64,000 nt of DNA from Gambelia wislizenii (taxonomy: Eukaryota; Chordata; Lepidosauria; Squamata; Crotaphytidae). The first letter of the stretch is position 1. Each line of letters opens with the position of its first letter. The notes under the pieces are model-generated. The model ran no database searches, was not told where the DNA came from, and was given only the letters and a program-made list of their open reading frames with translations. Positions 32,283 through 44,591 of the stretch are shown here, in pieces. The stretch covers positions 267,343,187 to 267,407,186 of the forward strand of contig JAUMIR010000001.1 of NCBI GenBank assembly GCA_030847615.1. Direction: 5' to 3'. The translations under genes and the position numbers were made by a program.

Positions 32283-33300
32283 TATTCACTAATTGATTTC
32301 ATGGGTCTATGCTAGTTGAGAATAGCAACTGAATTTAAGCAATGGGGCTTCAGTACTGAAGAGGTCATTGTCTTTTATACAAGAATGGATTAACAATTTG
32401 CAACTTCTGACACTATTTAAATTGCCAATGAAGTGACAGCAAAGTGACAGCAAAGAACAGGGAGAGAACTATGGGTCAGCTTACCTTGAGAGCTGTGCAA
32501 TGTTATTGCTTTATTTGTCTTTACCATTCATATAGTCAAAGCATGATATGGATGGCAGTTAAGATTGCTAAATCCTGATCATTATCCTTCATGAAGTTGT
32601 ACTTAAGATCCAGGTACTGAAAGGGATATATTTCTCCTTTGCATTTTGGCTCTGAGAAGTGTCTTAGAATACTGAACTGAGCTCTAACTTTGCGTACTAT
32701 TGTTTTATCCGAACACACAAAATTAGTTTGAGGCAATTTTCCTTTTCCCCATATTTAAATAAACACATTGTTTTTGTTTCTGTAATTCAGGCTTGTAAAT
32801 AGGGTGGAAAGAATCTTCAAAAATATTTGAAAAAATGGTTAAAAATGTATTTCTCAAGTGTCAAGAAACCCTGATGAGGAGAATCCTGGATTGATGACAA
32901 TTGCTACAGTTCAGAACCTGTGTAAAATCTACATGTGGTTGTTTTGCACAGAAAACAGTATTTTCTGTGCAGGAAACAACATTTTATGCCCAGAAAATAA
33001 AACTACTGTTTTTGAAGATTTTCTCACAGTCAGAAGAAAATTGCTAAAATCATTTTTGCTTAGTGAAAATTACTTCTTTACTTGTGAATGGTGAAACCAT
33101 CACTTTGTGGCCATTTCACCATTGATGATTACATAAATATTTTTATTAAGAAAACAACTATAGAAAAGATAGCTCAAGATTTATGCACCTTTTCAAGTAA
33201 CAGTTCTTACTAACATGAATAAAATTTATAAATTATCATTCATAAAATGTCATTGTTACTGACTGATGAAGTATTGTAAAAAAAATATCCATGAAGCATT
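32283..33300. other. AT-rich unique sequence, nothing recognised
   Basis: Short frames only. Imperfect repeated AAAACAGTATTTTCTGTGCA / AACAACATTTTATGCCCAGA units lie near 32950-33000. Confidence 0.5.
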
Positions 33301-33304
33301 GCTG

Positions 33305-33586
33305 TTGTTTTTGATTATGTGTGCCTTCAAGTCATTTCTGAGTTATGGCGTCCCTAAGACAAACCTATAATGGGGTTTTCTTGGAAATATCTGTACAGAG
33401 GCTTTTGACTTTGCCTTCTTCTGAGGCTGAGAGAATGTGACTTGCCCAAGGTCACCCATTAGGTTTCCAAGGCCAAGTGGGGATTTAAACCTTGGTCTCT
33501 AGAGACATAGTCAAACACTCAAGCCATAATATAAAATATTCTCCCGTGAAGATCCAGAAACCAACAAGCAGGAAGTACAGTGAATT
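33305..33586 (-). mobile_element. tRNA-derived SINE plus shared flank
   Basis: The inverted copy of the family seen at 24985: GTGCCTTCAAGTCATTTCTG, CTTGCCCAAGGTCACCCATT, GGGGATTTAAACCTTGGTCT. Beyond the SINE head, 33530-33586 matches 24928-24984. Confidence 0.8.
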
Positions 33587-34054
33587 CTTTTTTTTCCAAC
33601 CATGACTTTGATTATTTCTCTTTCATTCCATAAGTTACTTTCGTGTATATAAGACAAATAGATGGTAGTATAAAGTTCAAAATAAAAGGGATATTAATCT
33701 TTGAATATTGGGGGTCTGACAGTTAAATCCTGGGGATATGTGTATCAACCAGCATCAGTGTGTGAAAACATCAGATATGCTAGTTCAGTTCTAGCAAAAA
33801 TCCAACACAAACAAAAAATATAAACCTTCTGTATTTGATCAATGACAAATTATCTCTGCAGGGTCATCACTCAAAGAGCATATCATCAAATGATGGTGTG
33901 CACTTGGGAAACTACACCCACCCTAACAGATCTGTACTTTCCTAACATTGTACTCCCCTGCAAATGCATAACTCTTCAAAAGGTCACACTTCACACATTC
34001 ATCTGTAAGTGAATGAAGGATGAGATCTCAAGTGATATGTGCACATATGTGAAT
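33587..34054. other. Unique sequence, nothing recognised
   Basis: No recognisable repeat or coding similarity. Confidence 0.5.
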
Positions 34055-35306
34055 TTCTCATGTGAACATGGATTTCTCAAAAACAAGTCATGCCAGACTG
34101 ATCTCATCTCTTTTTTTGATAAGAGTTACAAACTTGATAGATGAAGGGAATGCAGTGGATGTAGTGTATCCTGATTTCAGTAAGGCTTTTCACAAGGTCC
34201 CTCATGACATTCTTGCAAAAAAGTTAGTACCATAAGGGCTAGACAATGCAACTGTTAGGTGGATTTGTAATTGGTTGACTGACCGAACCCAAAGGATAGT
34301 CACCAATGGCTCCTCGTCATCCTGGAGATAAGTGGCCAGTGGGGTACCACAGGGTTCTGTCCTTGGGCCCAGTACTATTTCAACAACTTTATCAATGACT
34401 TGGATGAGGGAATAGAGTGCATGCATATCAAGTTTGCAGATGACACCAAATTAGGAGGGGTAGCTAATACCCTAGAGGACAGGATCAGAATCCAAAATGA
34501 CCTCAACAGATTAGAAAGCTGGGCCAAAATTAACGAAATGAATTTCAACAGGGAGAAATGTAGGATACTACACTTGGGCAGTAAAAATGAAATGTACAGA
34601 TATAGGATGGGTGACACCTGGCTTGAGGGCAGTACATGCGAAAAGGATCTAGGAGTCTTAGTGGACCACAAGCTGAACATGAGTCAGAAGTGTGATACTG
34701 CAGCTAAAAAAGCCAATGCAATTCTAGGTTGCATTAAAAGGAATATAGTCTCTAGGTCAAGGGAAGTCATAGTGCCACTCTATTTTGCTTTGGTCAGACC
34801 TCACCTGGAGTACTGTGTCCAGTTCTGGGCACCACAATTCAGGAAGGATATTGAGAAGTTGGAACGTGTCCAGAGAAGAGTGACCAGGATGGTGGGTGGT
34901 CTGGAAGCCATGCCCTATGAGGAGTGGCTTAGGGAGCTGGGCATGTTTAGTCTGGAGACGAGAAGGTTGAGAGGGGACTTGATAGCCATGTTTAAATATT
35001 TGAAGGGATGTCATACTGAGGATGGAGCAGGCTTGTTTTCTGCTGCTCCAGAGATGAGGACATGGAGCAATGCGTTCAAACTACAGGTAAAGAGATTCCA
35101 CCTAAACATTAGGAAGAACTTCCTGACAGTAAGAGCTGTTCGGAAGTGGAATGCACTGCCTCGGACTGTTGTGGAGTCTCCTTTGGAGGTTTTTAAAGAG
35201 AGGTTGGATGGCCATCTGTTGGGAATGATTTGATTGTGTATTCCTGCATGGCAGGGGGTTGGACTGGATGGCCCTTGAGGTCTCTTCCAACTCTATGATT
35301 TTATGA
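34055..35306 (+). mobile_element. CR1 LINE, 5'-truncated, best-preserved copy
   Basis: About 1.25 kb of CR1 from the RT palm (VVYPDFSKAFHKVPHDILAK, about 34160) to a CTATGATTTTATGA tail at about 35293-35306. The tail gives the orientation. It is less decayed than the two CR1 copies at 10-11.6 kb. Confidence 0.93.
34166..35233 (+). pseudogene. CR1 reverse transcriptase, C-terminal half
   Basis: The first part (34166-34400) has SGVPQGSVLGPVLF but is broken by stops and a frame change. From 34400 a 277-codon frame is open to its natural stop at 35231-35233. It contains the active-site box IKFADDTKLGGVAN, then [60 protein letters not shown] and a C-terminal WNALPRTVVESPLEVFKERL. The ATG at 34400 is a chance internal Met, not a real start. 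The endonuclease and most of the RT fingers are absent, so no active enzyme is encoded. FADD is the usual CR1 wording. Confidence 0.92.
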
Positions 35307-36290
35307 ATCAGCACTAAGACAAAATCATTTGGTACACAGTTTTGTCTGACACTGAGTAATCAATGTAAACATTTTATCCACGTGATGACTATAATGCAAC
35401 AGCTGTACTGCTTATCTTAATAAAGAGTTGACATAAAATACTTACTGTGATGAGACTAAATTACCACCAAAGGTCAGAATAGCAGAGTGTTCTTATGGGA
35501 CACAAATCACTTGCTCCTCAACACGTTTGACTGCATGCCATTGCTTTCTGTTTTTCAAACAATGTTGGATGTGCTGAAAGAATCAAATGGAAAAAGTCAA
35601 TCTCAAAAGTAGGCTAGTACCTAAGGAATATACCTGTAGTCATGTGTTCTGTTTGTTTTTAAAATCTTTTTTTTTCTTTTTGGAGTAAAGAAGTTGTGCA
35701 TTATTATTTGATTTCAGAAAGATGAGAATACTCTAGCACACTGAAAAGCTAGATGAGATAAATAGCTTGCAACACAGAATTTACCCTTTGAGATTCCTCC
35801 ACCATAAAACCTTCTTTGTCTAATATCCCACCAAACATTAACAAAGCAAAATTACATTTTCCTGCACTACCTGTATGTGGTCCACTCCTACTACAATTTT
35901 CTTAAGAGACAGTTATACAGAACATAGAGCCCTGAATATCTTTTTCTTCTCTAAACAAGATGGACAAGAAAACAGTGACTGAAGAAAATAGTGACTGAAA
36001 CTGGTAGTATACAGGAAACATATTTCTTGCAGCAAAAACCTCTCAGAATACTGCTGTGGTGAAAGAAAGAGTTTATGAAAGGTTTTGTCAAAGTTACACT
36101 TAAATGTATCTAAATATATCAGGGAGATGTTTTTATCCCAAAGGCAAAGAAAATTGCCTTTTTAAAAAGCTATAATTATATATAAAGATTGAGATTAAGA
36201 CTGAGACTGATATTGAGAGGGGAAAAGATTATACCATGAAATTAAAATATTGCTGGTCTAATGTAAGTCAACAGTCTGAATTACAGAGCT
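35307..36290. other. AT-rich unique sequence, nothing recognised
   Basis: No recognisable repeat or coding similarity. Confidence 0.5.
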
Positions 36291-36838
36291 TAAGGACTTT
36301 ATCATATGGACAAAATACACCATCATAACAATGCCACTTAAATGCGAAAGGGCGAGTGTAGCACACGATGTTGCCTTTTCACATTTATGTTCCCACCAAA
36401 ACCCATACTTTTTAATTGATGGCTGAAGCCGCCAATAGATTCCCCCAAGGTGCTTTTGAACTGCCAGTGTGTGAAACCTTGCTTCCCCCCCACACTCGTA
36501 CTTAACCTGTCAATGGCCGGTCCAGCACGAACACTTCTGAGTGAGATTGTGACATCCAGGTAAGTGATGCACTTTTTGTGACCTTCCCCAGGTTACTTGG
36601 GACTTTTAAAGTGTGTTCCTGTGCTTTGTTTAACTTTTTAGCATTAGTTTTGTTTCGTTTTTTGAATTTCCCACGTGATGAAGTCTCGCGATAATCTGTG
36701 GGATTTCAATTGCTGGGGAAGCCTTTGCCAAGAATGCAAGGGAAGTGTGATGGGGGGGCATTCTTTTGCTGGCATAAAAATGGATTTTTTAATGCCAGCA
36801 AAAGAATGCTTTAAGGGGCTAGTCTGATAAAGTCCTTA
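36291..36838. mobile_element. Non-autonomous TIR element
   Basis: TAAGGACTTTATCA at 36291 is mirrored by TGATAAAGTCCTTA ending at 36838. Near the right end a second inverted pair, CATTCTTTTGCTGGCATAAA and AATGCCAGCAAAAGAATG, forms a hairpin (about 36760-36810). It has no coding capacity. No target duplication was found. Confidence 0.7.
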
Positions 36839-39800
36839 GTGTTCACTTATAGTAATGTGGTATAGGAAACAACTACACATACTGTTGTGAAGTTCTCCTA
36901 AACCAGGCTTGACTATAAACTTGAGAGACTCATAAAAAGGCTGCTTCAAACAACCTACATATTTTGTCAGCCCTGGAGTTGTTTGATCAGCTTTGATCAA
37001 AATTTGAGTGCAATGTTCTAGCCCCCATCTCATCTATTCCTGCCAGCCCTGGTCTTCCTTCAAACTGCTCCCCCACCAAGTCCCCCAAAATAAAAACCCT
37101 TGCCAGTTCTCTTTTTTTTACCTAGAAAGATGTGGTGGCATAAACAGTAGATGTAGCATGCAGGGTGGGGTGCAAGTGGTTTCCACCTCTTTCCCTCCTT
37201 CTCACTCACCTCATATGCTGGCATAAACAACTTTGGGAAGAATAGGCGCTCTCACAAGAACTTTGTCCATGATCCCATGAGTTTTACACCTCAGAATGCA
37301 ACAAGGCTATTCAGAATGTTAGGGAGATTAAGAGGGAGGAAAGGAAGATTTTTTCCCCCTCTCCTAACCCCATACACTTTCTGCTGCTCCCATCACCATC
37401 CCCCAAGGAACTGATTCTAAGGGAGGTATTAAAGGGGAATGATAGCAAGGTATGCGAGGGAGGGATCTTTTTCATCCCTTTGGTTTAGAAAAAGCATATT
37501 TTCCCCAGCTTTTGTTACAGTTAGTTGAACTAGGGTAACTTCCCAGCCAATATTTGGAAAGTTTGCCCAACTTTCAAATAGTAGTCATATCCACATTAAC
37601 ATTTGAGAAGAATCGACTGGATAGAAAACTCTTCCTTTCTATTTAAAATGGGCAAGCACATTGCAGAGTAAAGTAATATAGAAGACCAGAATATTAATCC
37701 TTTATAGATGTCTTACTGATAACATCAAAGAGCAGAGCTGTGTATAATCTATGCTACTCCCCCACACACACATGCAATAGGGCAATTCACATTCTACAAC
37801 CAAAGAGGCCTGAATTAGCAGTCAACATGAATTATGCAAATTTCAAGCAAATGTACATGATTTCTCTTAGTTTGCAGTTTGTTTTATAATTTTACTATAT
37901 TGCATAATATACAGACATCCCCCATTGTTCATGACCTCACTTCTTGATGACCTGCTCTTTTGACCATTCTAAATTACTACCCACTACCAACTTCTGGAAG
38001 GTGGGGAAGCCAGAAGCCATCCTGGCAACTTGGCAAAAGAAATCTCTTTACTACAGATGTGGAGCAGGGTTGAAGAGGTAAAGGCTGCCATGTCTTGCAT
38101 GACAAAGTCTCAAGAGCTTCTCCACCCTCTCCTTGCACCACTTCCTTCTTCCCCCAGAGAAAGAGGGTCCAGACTACATGGTGCATTCCTTTGCAAAGGT
38201 GGCATGCTGTTTTGAGCAACAAGTGCCTAGAATGCAGCAGGAAAGCCCACCAATTCACCTACCCTGCAGCGTGGCACAGGGAAGGCAGAGGAAAAGCAGT
38301 GGCAGCAGCAGCAACAACAGCGTGCAAAGGAGAGGTGGTGGAGGAGGAGGCAAAGAGCAGGTACGCCCTCCCGAAAGCAATCTTTTCCTCTTGCTTCATT
38401 CCTCCCCTGCCTTCCAGAGCCATGGGGAACAAACAAGTTTGTATACAGTGCCTACTCCACACCCCACGTTCTCCTTTGCCCTGCTTTTCTTCTTTCTCCC
38501 CTTGCATGCAATCCACAGCAGAGCAAACCAAGATGCTCTGCTTACTCCTTTAAAGCTGCTTCCAAACTTTCCTGAGAGCTTCCAAGTGTATCCCCTACTC
38601 ATTTATTAGGTTAGGGACCAGAGCACTATAGGTTTCACTTTTTGGTGATTTCCACTTTTTGACAGTGGGGGTAGGATAAACAGCAGCTGGGTAGGTGCAA
38701 AATTATGGCTCAAACTAAGCATACAGAGGGGGTAGATGCTAAATGCACAATGGAATGAGTCAGTTATGTCTACCACGACTACGTTCATATTGATTCACAT
38801 TAAGTACAACCACAGGTAGCTGAACACAACAATGAGTGACCAGAGCTGAATCAAGCTTTATACAGGGTCAGACAGAATTCAACATAATAAGCAAAGCAGA
38901 GAGAGAGAGAGAGAGAGAGAGAGGATGAAAGCAAACAGTTAATAGGTTGCATTGATGTTCTATGCACATCTTCAAAATCCAATTTGGTTCCTCTCCCATT
39001 CTCAAAATGTGAATGTGCTCATGAAACATGACAAGACAGGAAGGCAGCACAATGGAATTAAATTATGGCACAAACAAAAGTTGCATATGTATTTGCACGT
39101 ATTCGTTTGCATTGGTGCATGGTTATAAATAGTTATCAAGATGAGCCATAAGATTATTTTATAGATCATCAGCACCATGGATATTGATGGGGTTTGGAAA
39201 ACAAGGAATATCAGAGACACATTGCAACTAACCAAGACTTGCAAAGCAGAACAGAAACTACACAGAAATAAGGAAATACATTATGTGCAACCTAACAGCT
39301 GTGAAGCCCCATAATAGGACTAAATGCAAATTCCTTTCAACAATTCTGCTGGTTTTTATCATTTTTAACCAAACAATTCCAATATACTTTCAAGCAAGCA
39401 TAATGCCTAGAAACATGCTTGATTTTTTTTAATGACATTTCAGATTACAAAGAAATAAATCTAAAGTTTCTCAAGATGAATAACTGCAAATTCACTGCTC
39501 TAGGAAAATGATAGGGCTATCCCGAACGAAAAGAAATGAGTATGTCCACTCAGGACTCATCAAGTACTTTTCAAAGTAGACAATGATAGAATAAATCACT
39601 AGTATAGAAGATTTTCTTGAATATAGGGATGTGATTGTTAACTAATTTTATTCTTGAAGTACGCAACAAGTAATTTTAGCCATCTTCTTCCCCCTGCAAG
39701 AAAGTCTTTGAAAATTGTGAAGTTTTCAAAGACTATTCATCGTCTGGGACTTATTCTGCACAAATAATATGTGTCAATAATATTATATGAGCAGAAAAAG

Positions 39801-40967
39801 TTTTTTCTGTGTACAAAATGCTGCGTCCTGTGCAGAAAACACTGTAGTTGGGGAACTTATTCTTCCCCACAGAAAACAGCATTTTCCTGCCTATTCAGAA
39901 TGCTATTTTCTGTGCAAAAAGAACCAGGTGCAAATTTTGCGCAGAGTAACTCCCAAACTGCAAAGATTCTCACTAGTATAGATTTATCCCTAGGTTATTC
40001 CAATCTTGTTCCCTCAGAAGAGAGCTGAGTGGTAGAATGGAGATATAAATCTCTGAGGTTTTTGTAGCTTCTTTCAACCAGTTCTTCAGTCATTCAGAAT
40101 GATGACACAATATGGATGACTTTTGTTATCATTTAAATAGATTGCTACTTACTTGGGTGTTTTAAAAAGCAAGACTAAACAGCATTTCCAAGGCATCTTG
40201 CTAGATTTTTTATCTACTTGAATGACCTTTTAATATTCTGGAATTTAACAAGAATATAATCATATTTCAAGACATGTTTATCTGCTCATGAAATTTACAT
40301 TGCATTTTCAAATATGATTAAGATATTTTAGGTCCAAAGATTTACAGTGTACAATAATGCATGCCATTTGTTTTGTTACAAGTAGATTGAAATAATGTAA
40401 TGTTTTCTGTAATATACAAACAAATTTGGAATGAACCTTTTGATTATAATTTCTAGTTCAGGCGTTTTATTCATTTTTTATGTTTTAAAAGTTAATTTTC
40501 TAATTCTCAAGGCTATATAAATGTCTGGGGACCCAGACATGACAAAAACTTGGTTTTCTGTGAGTTGCTAGCATTTTCTAGTTCTGAAATACTCAGGACT
40601 AATTATCTTATGCACCAGCAAGGCCTTGTTTTGGCTTAATCAAACTCATAATCAGATCCACAAATTGGGAGTAGAGTCACAAGTTGGGTAAAACTGTGAT
40701 TTTTGAGAACTAACATGTACTGTAGTCTAATAAGCTAGACGGTCCTGAGCTTTAGGCACTCTGATTGATGAACATTCAAGTGACAATGGTTATGGGTATA
40801 AATGTAGATTTTGTCCCCTGTTTACTGCTTCCCAACTTGGCTTGCTTTTGTGGATGTTACACTTTGCAACCTGTAGATGCTCTACTCCTATGGTCCTGGA
40901 TTTTTATTAGGGACAGTATATATAGTATATATAGCTTAGCTACACTCACACTGCTATTGTTTTTGGG
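36839..40967. other. Long stretch without recognisable genes
   Basis: It contains a locally GC-richer block (37977-38609) with overlapping open frames on both strands (up to 158 codons), poly-Ser/Gly/Gln wording and no recognisable domain. About 39770-39930 has several AGAAAACA(C/G)-type units. There is an (AG)n run at 38898-38923. Nothing else is assigned. Confidence 0.45.
38898..38923. repeat. (AG)n microsatellite
   Basis: Uninterrupted AG repeats. Confidence 0.95.
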
Positions 40968-41150
40968 ATTGTGTGTGTGTGCCTTCAAGTCAGCTGTTGA
41001 CTTATGGTGACCCCATTAATTTCATTGGGTTTTCTTAAGCAAAGAATACTCAAAGGTGGTTTTGCCAGTTACTTCCTCTGAAATATAGCCTACAGCACCT
41101 AGTAGTCATTGGAAGTCTCCCATCCAAGTACTAACCTGTATTATATTTCT
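40968..41150 (-). mobile_element. tRNA-derived SINE, partial
   Basis: GTGTGTGCCTTCAAGTCAGC, TTGACTTATGGTGACCCCAT and TTTTGCCAGTTACTTCCTCT are the 3' part of the same SINE family, inverted. The tRNA-like head is missing. Confidence 0.65.
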
Positions 41151-41403
41151 CAAAATTTATTCTGATTTTATATAGCTATCCCAATTCCCCCATCAGTTCT
41201 AAATAAATGTATCTCCTTAATTTGATTTTATCTCTTATTGTGGAAATTGGATACTAAGTCCATTCCTGGCCATATGGTTACGTACATTGGGCTTGTTAAA
41301 CTAGTCCCTTGGCTCACAGTATCTTATGAATCTGGTGTAGTTCTGGGTTCCCTCAACTTGAAACTGAATGGACATTGGGGGTGCTGGGAGTACTATCTTG
41401 CAG

Positions 41404-41581
41404 GGTTGCCTGTGATTAAAATATGGCTCTGCGGCTTCCGAAGCTTCACGGAAGTGACACGGATGGTTTCAGGAGAGGGACAACGGCGTCCGAAAACGCC
41501 CCCCTGCCGCGCAAGACCGCCGTCCCTCCCCCGAAAGCTCCTCCCGCGCTAGGCACGCTGAAACGCGGTCTGAAAATCTCC
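41404..41581. mobile_element. Half copy of GC-rich foldback element
   Basis: It matches the spacer and right arm of the palindrome at 57750-58100: AAATATGGCTCTGCGGCTTC, GAAGTGACAC, CGTCCGAAAACG, CCCCCTGCCGCGCAAGACCG and the end TCTGAAAATCTCC. It keeps more CpGs than the full copy at some positions (GCCGCGCAAGACCG). The left arm is absent. Confidence 0.8.
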
Positions 41582-42039
41582 CAGGCTGAATGGGCATGTG
41601 TGGGCATTCTAAAAAAGCAACTGGGGGCATATCATTAAAACATAAGGTGGCTATTTGCAATTGTTTTATTATTTTCTTGTTGACATACCATATATAAAAT
41701 GTTCCCTCCACAGAAACTGATGTTAGTCTCCCACCAGGACTCTGCAGTTTTCACGGCTGAACCTCGAATATTCATTGCAATTGCAATTTAACATGAAATG
41801 TATTAAGAGCTGCCATTTCTGCTTACACCAGGAAGAAATGAAATAAATCATGTAAGTCTAGAAATGCCACATCTGTATTAGCTGTAGTCTGATCTTTCAA
41901 CCACACAACTTGCAAAAAGTAAGAACCACTCATTTATAGAAACGGAGGAGTTACTTTAAGTCCTCTCAAGCTTGTTCCAAACTTATGCAAGAATGACAGA
42001 AAAATCAATCCATCCATTTAAAAAAAAAAAAACATGCCT
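41582..42039. other. Unique sequence, nothing recognised
   Basis: No recognisable repeat or coding similarity. Confidence 0.5.
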
Positions 42040-42397
42040 CAGGCTGAGTCTCCCTTATCTGGAATTCTGAAATCTGAAATACTCCAAAATCCAAAATTGT
42101 CCACACGGGTGAGTGAGATAGTGACACCTTTGCTTTCTGATGGTTCACTGTTCACAAACTTTGTTTCATGCACAAAATTATCAAAAATATTGTGTACAAA
42201 ATTACTTTCAGGCCATGTGTATAAGGTGTATACAAAACATACATGAATTTCATGTTTAGACTTGGGCCCCATGTCCAAGATATCTCGTTATGTGCAACAT
42301 ATGCAAGTATTCCAAAATCCAAAAAAATAAAAATAAAAATCCAAAATATAGAACACTTCTGGTCTCAAACATTTTGGCAAAGGGATATTCAACATGT
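42040..42397. mobile_element. Tigger-like MITE resembling a family known from mammals
   Basis: It starts CAGGCTGAGTCTCCCTTATC and continues with ACTCCAAAATCCAAAATTGT, GACACCTTTGCTTTCTGATG, CATGCACAAAATTATCAAAA, GACTTGGGCCCCATGTCCAA and the decayed inverse end GGGATATTCAACATG. The wording matches a Tigger-derived mammalian MITE from memory. The exact name needs a database. Confidence 0.6.
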
Positions 42398-43089
42398 AAC
42401 AGTATTGCAGACAATGCACAAATATGAAGCATAACCACTTGGATCCTGAACCCTGACCTTTCTCCTTTCTCTCGTCAGATCCCAGCCTTTGTTTTGACCT
42501 AGGTTAAACACTAGTAACCTTACTAACAGAATATCTTAGTATGTCACTTTCACTTTTGTGACTAATATGTGCTTACAAAGTCTAATTACTTTATTCAGAG
42601 ACAACGGAAACTTATTAAAACAATTATTATTCTCCCTTGAGATTTCTGTGCTGAATCCAGGCAATGCTATTACTAATCCTTTGAGTTCCCACAGTCCTCC
42701 GTGACATTTAAAAATTGGTAGCAATAAGAATAGGTTCATTAATTATTTCGCTTGACACGCACAATGTATTGTGAATGGTTTAAAATCCCATACATGATTT
42801 TTATCAACAGGAACCTTTGTTTTGAAAGTAGAGGGCCAGAAGGGGGCAGGTGGAGAAAGAATACTGCAAAGTACCTATTCATTTGCTTTCCCATCATTTT
42901 TAGAAGAGTAGTGTGTTTTCTTTTCTTTTCTTTTTTTGCTATAAAGAGCAATATTCAATAAATCTATTAGATTCTTTGCTTTACAGAAGGGGACAATAGC
43001 TGCATTCCCTGCACAACATAACATCTAGAATGATGTTTTATGATACAATTAAATTATACCAACTAGAGATTTTTGAAGTATCTTTGGTA
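42398..43089. other. Unique sequence, nothing recognised
   Basis: No recognisable repeat or coding similarity. Confidence 0.5.
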
Positions 43090-43195
43090 CTCATTGGCAG
43101 CACTAGGGGGATTCGAGAGGCCGAACCGCACCAGGTGACTCCATCGGAGGGAGGGGTGTCACCAGCCTTAGTAACACTACAGTTGGTAGTGAACT
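43090..43195. mobile_element. Short GC-rich fragment, probably a hAT-type repeat piece
   Basis: GGCAGCACTAGGGGGATTCG, GCCGAACCGCACCAGGTGAC and GGGGTGTCACCAGCC form a small GC island in AT-rich DNA. This CACTAGGGGG...CACC(A/G)GGTGACACC wording is recurrent in vertebrate interspersed repeats. Ends are not defined. Confidence 0.4.
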
Positions 43196-44589
43196 GGGAT
43201 AGAGTATTTTACACATGATGATCTGTATTTCACATAAGAGAGACCTGAATAATCATTTATAACTAATGTTATCCTTAGATTGTGCCAGTTCAATGCCATC
43301 TATTTTTGAGGATATATTCATCTGTCCTCACTATGCACCTTACTATCTACCTATCTATTTACTATAACTTGACACTTTATTAAACGATTTGATTGCATGG
43401 TCTGTGACAAAATTAAAGTTTAATCATATTATTGCACTTTAATGATGTAGCAACCAGTTCTGTCAGTGTTGACCTTGTATTTCAAATCCATTTTAAATCC
43501 AATGAGTTGTGTTTTGGTAATGTACTACAAATGGAAACAGGAGAGGGTGAGGCAACCAGATTATGCTTGCTATAGGAGGTATGGGATTGTGACTTGTTTG
43601 GGCTACATGAGGAAAAAGGTGGTGAGACATCCACCTCTTTTTTCAACTGAATCATCCATGTTGGGTCTGGAATTGTCAGCTTAATCTCAGGGTAAACTGA
43701 AATATCTACCACCCATCATCTGACTGCGGATAACACAGATGCTCTGGCAAGTATTAAGACCTGAGTGGATTAAATGGGGGAAGATATTTCTCCAAGCCTT
43801 GTCCACCTAGTTATTCAGTACAACACCAGCACAAGGATAGCAGACCAGTTTGGCATGACAGAAGGATTAATAATCCATATATTTATAAAACCTATCATAT
43901 TTTTATTATGTACATTTAGGCACCTGTCCTATCTCACCAACATGTGCACATGAAGAGACTAAGTAGAAAGTTTTGGGGTTCATATATCTCCCCTCTTCCC
44001 CCTCCCTTGATGGATGTACCACATAATAACTCAATTAGGATATTCCACTATCATATCTGATTTTGGCATTTAGCTATGCATGACCCTAATGACAGTAATC
44101 ACAAACTGAGGCTAGCAGTAAGTCCAGATCAAAGTAAACTGCCACGTAGGGTATGGTTGATCCTCCAAGAGTCTGGTTCTAACTATTATTTTTTTTAATC
44201 ATATGTGGTAGACAATATATTGTAAGACAGTAAGTACCCTTAAAGTAAAAATAACTAAGGATGACAGCAATGCTTTGCTTATTTTTATAATAAGAAGGGG
44301 TTAAAATCATGATGCAGATAATTATGCAATGCATATCGGTACAAGATATGAATGTGGCCCTCAAGCACAGAAATCAGGGAGAGTGCTCTATGGTGCAGTG
44401 GCTTTCAATAAGCCCTTCTAATCATTCTTTCCGCACAATGTTGTGACACACCACACATGTCCTTCATTAAAACCAACATCAATAGATTATTGTAATCGTT
44501 AAAAGATGTAAATGTAGTTTTAACCTTGGCTACAGCAGGCTTGGTGGTGACCACAATTATAAATGCATTTCCTCTTGCTGAAAACCACA
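43196..44589. other. AT-rich unique sequence, nothing recognised
   Basis: No recognisable repeat or coding similarity. Confidence 0.5.
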
Positions 44590-44591
44590 GT

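Noticed and set aside
37977..38609. Overlapping open frames on both strands (up to 158 codons)
   Set aside because: No recognisable domain, Ser/Gly/Gln low-complexity wording, GC-rich composition and no splice or promoter context. Treated as chance openness.
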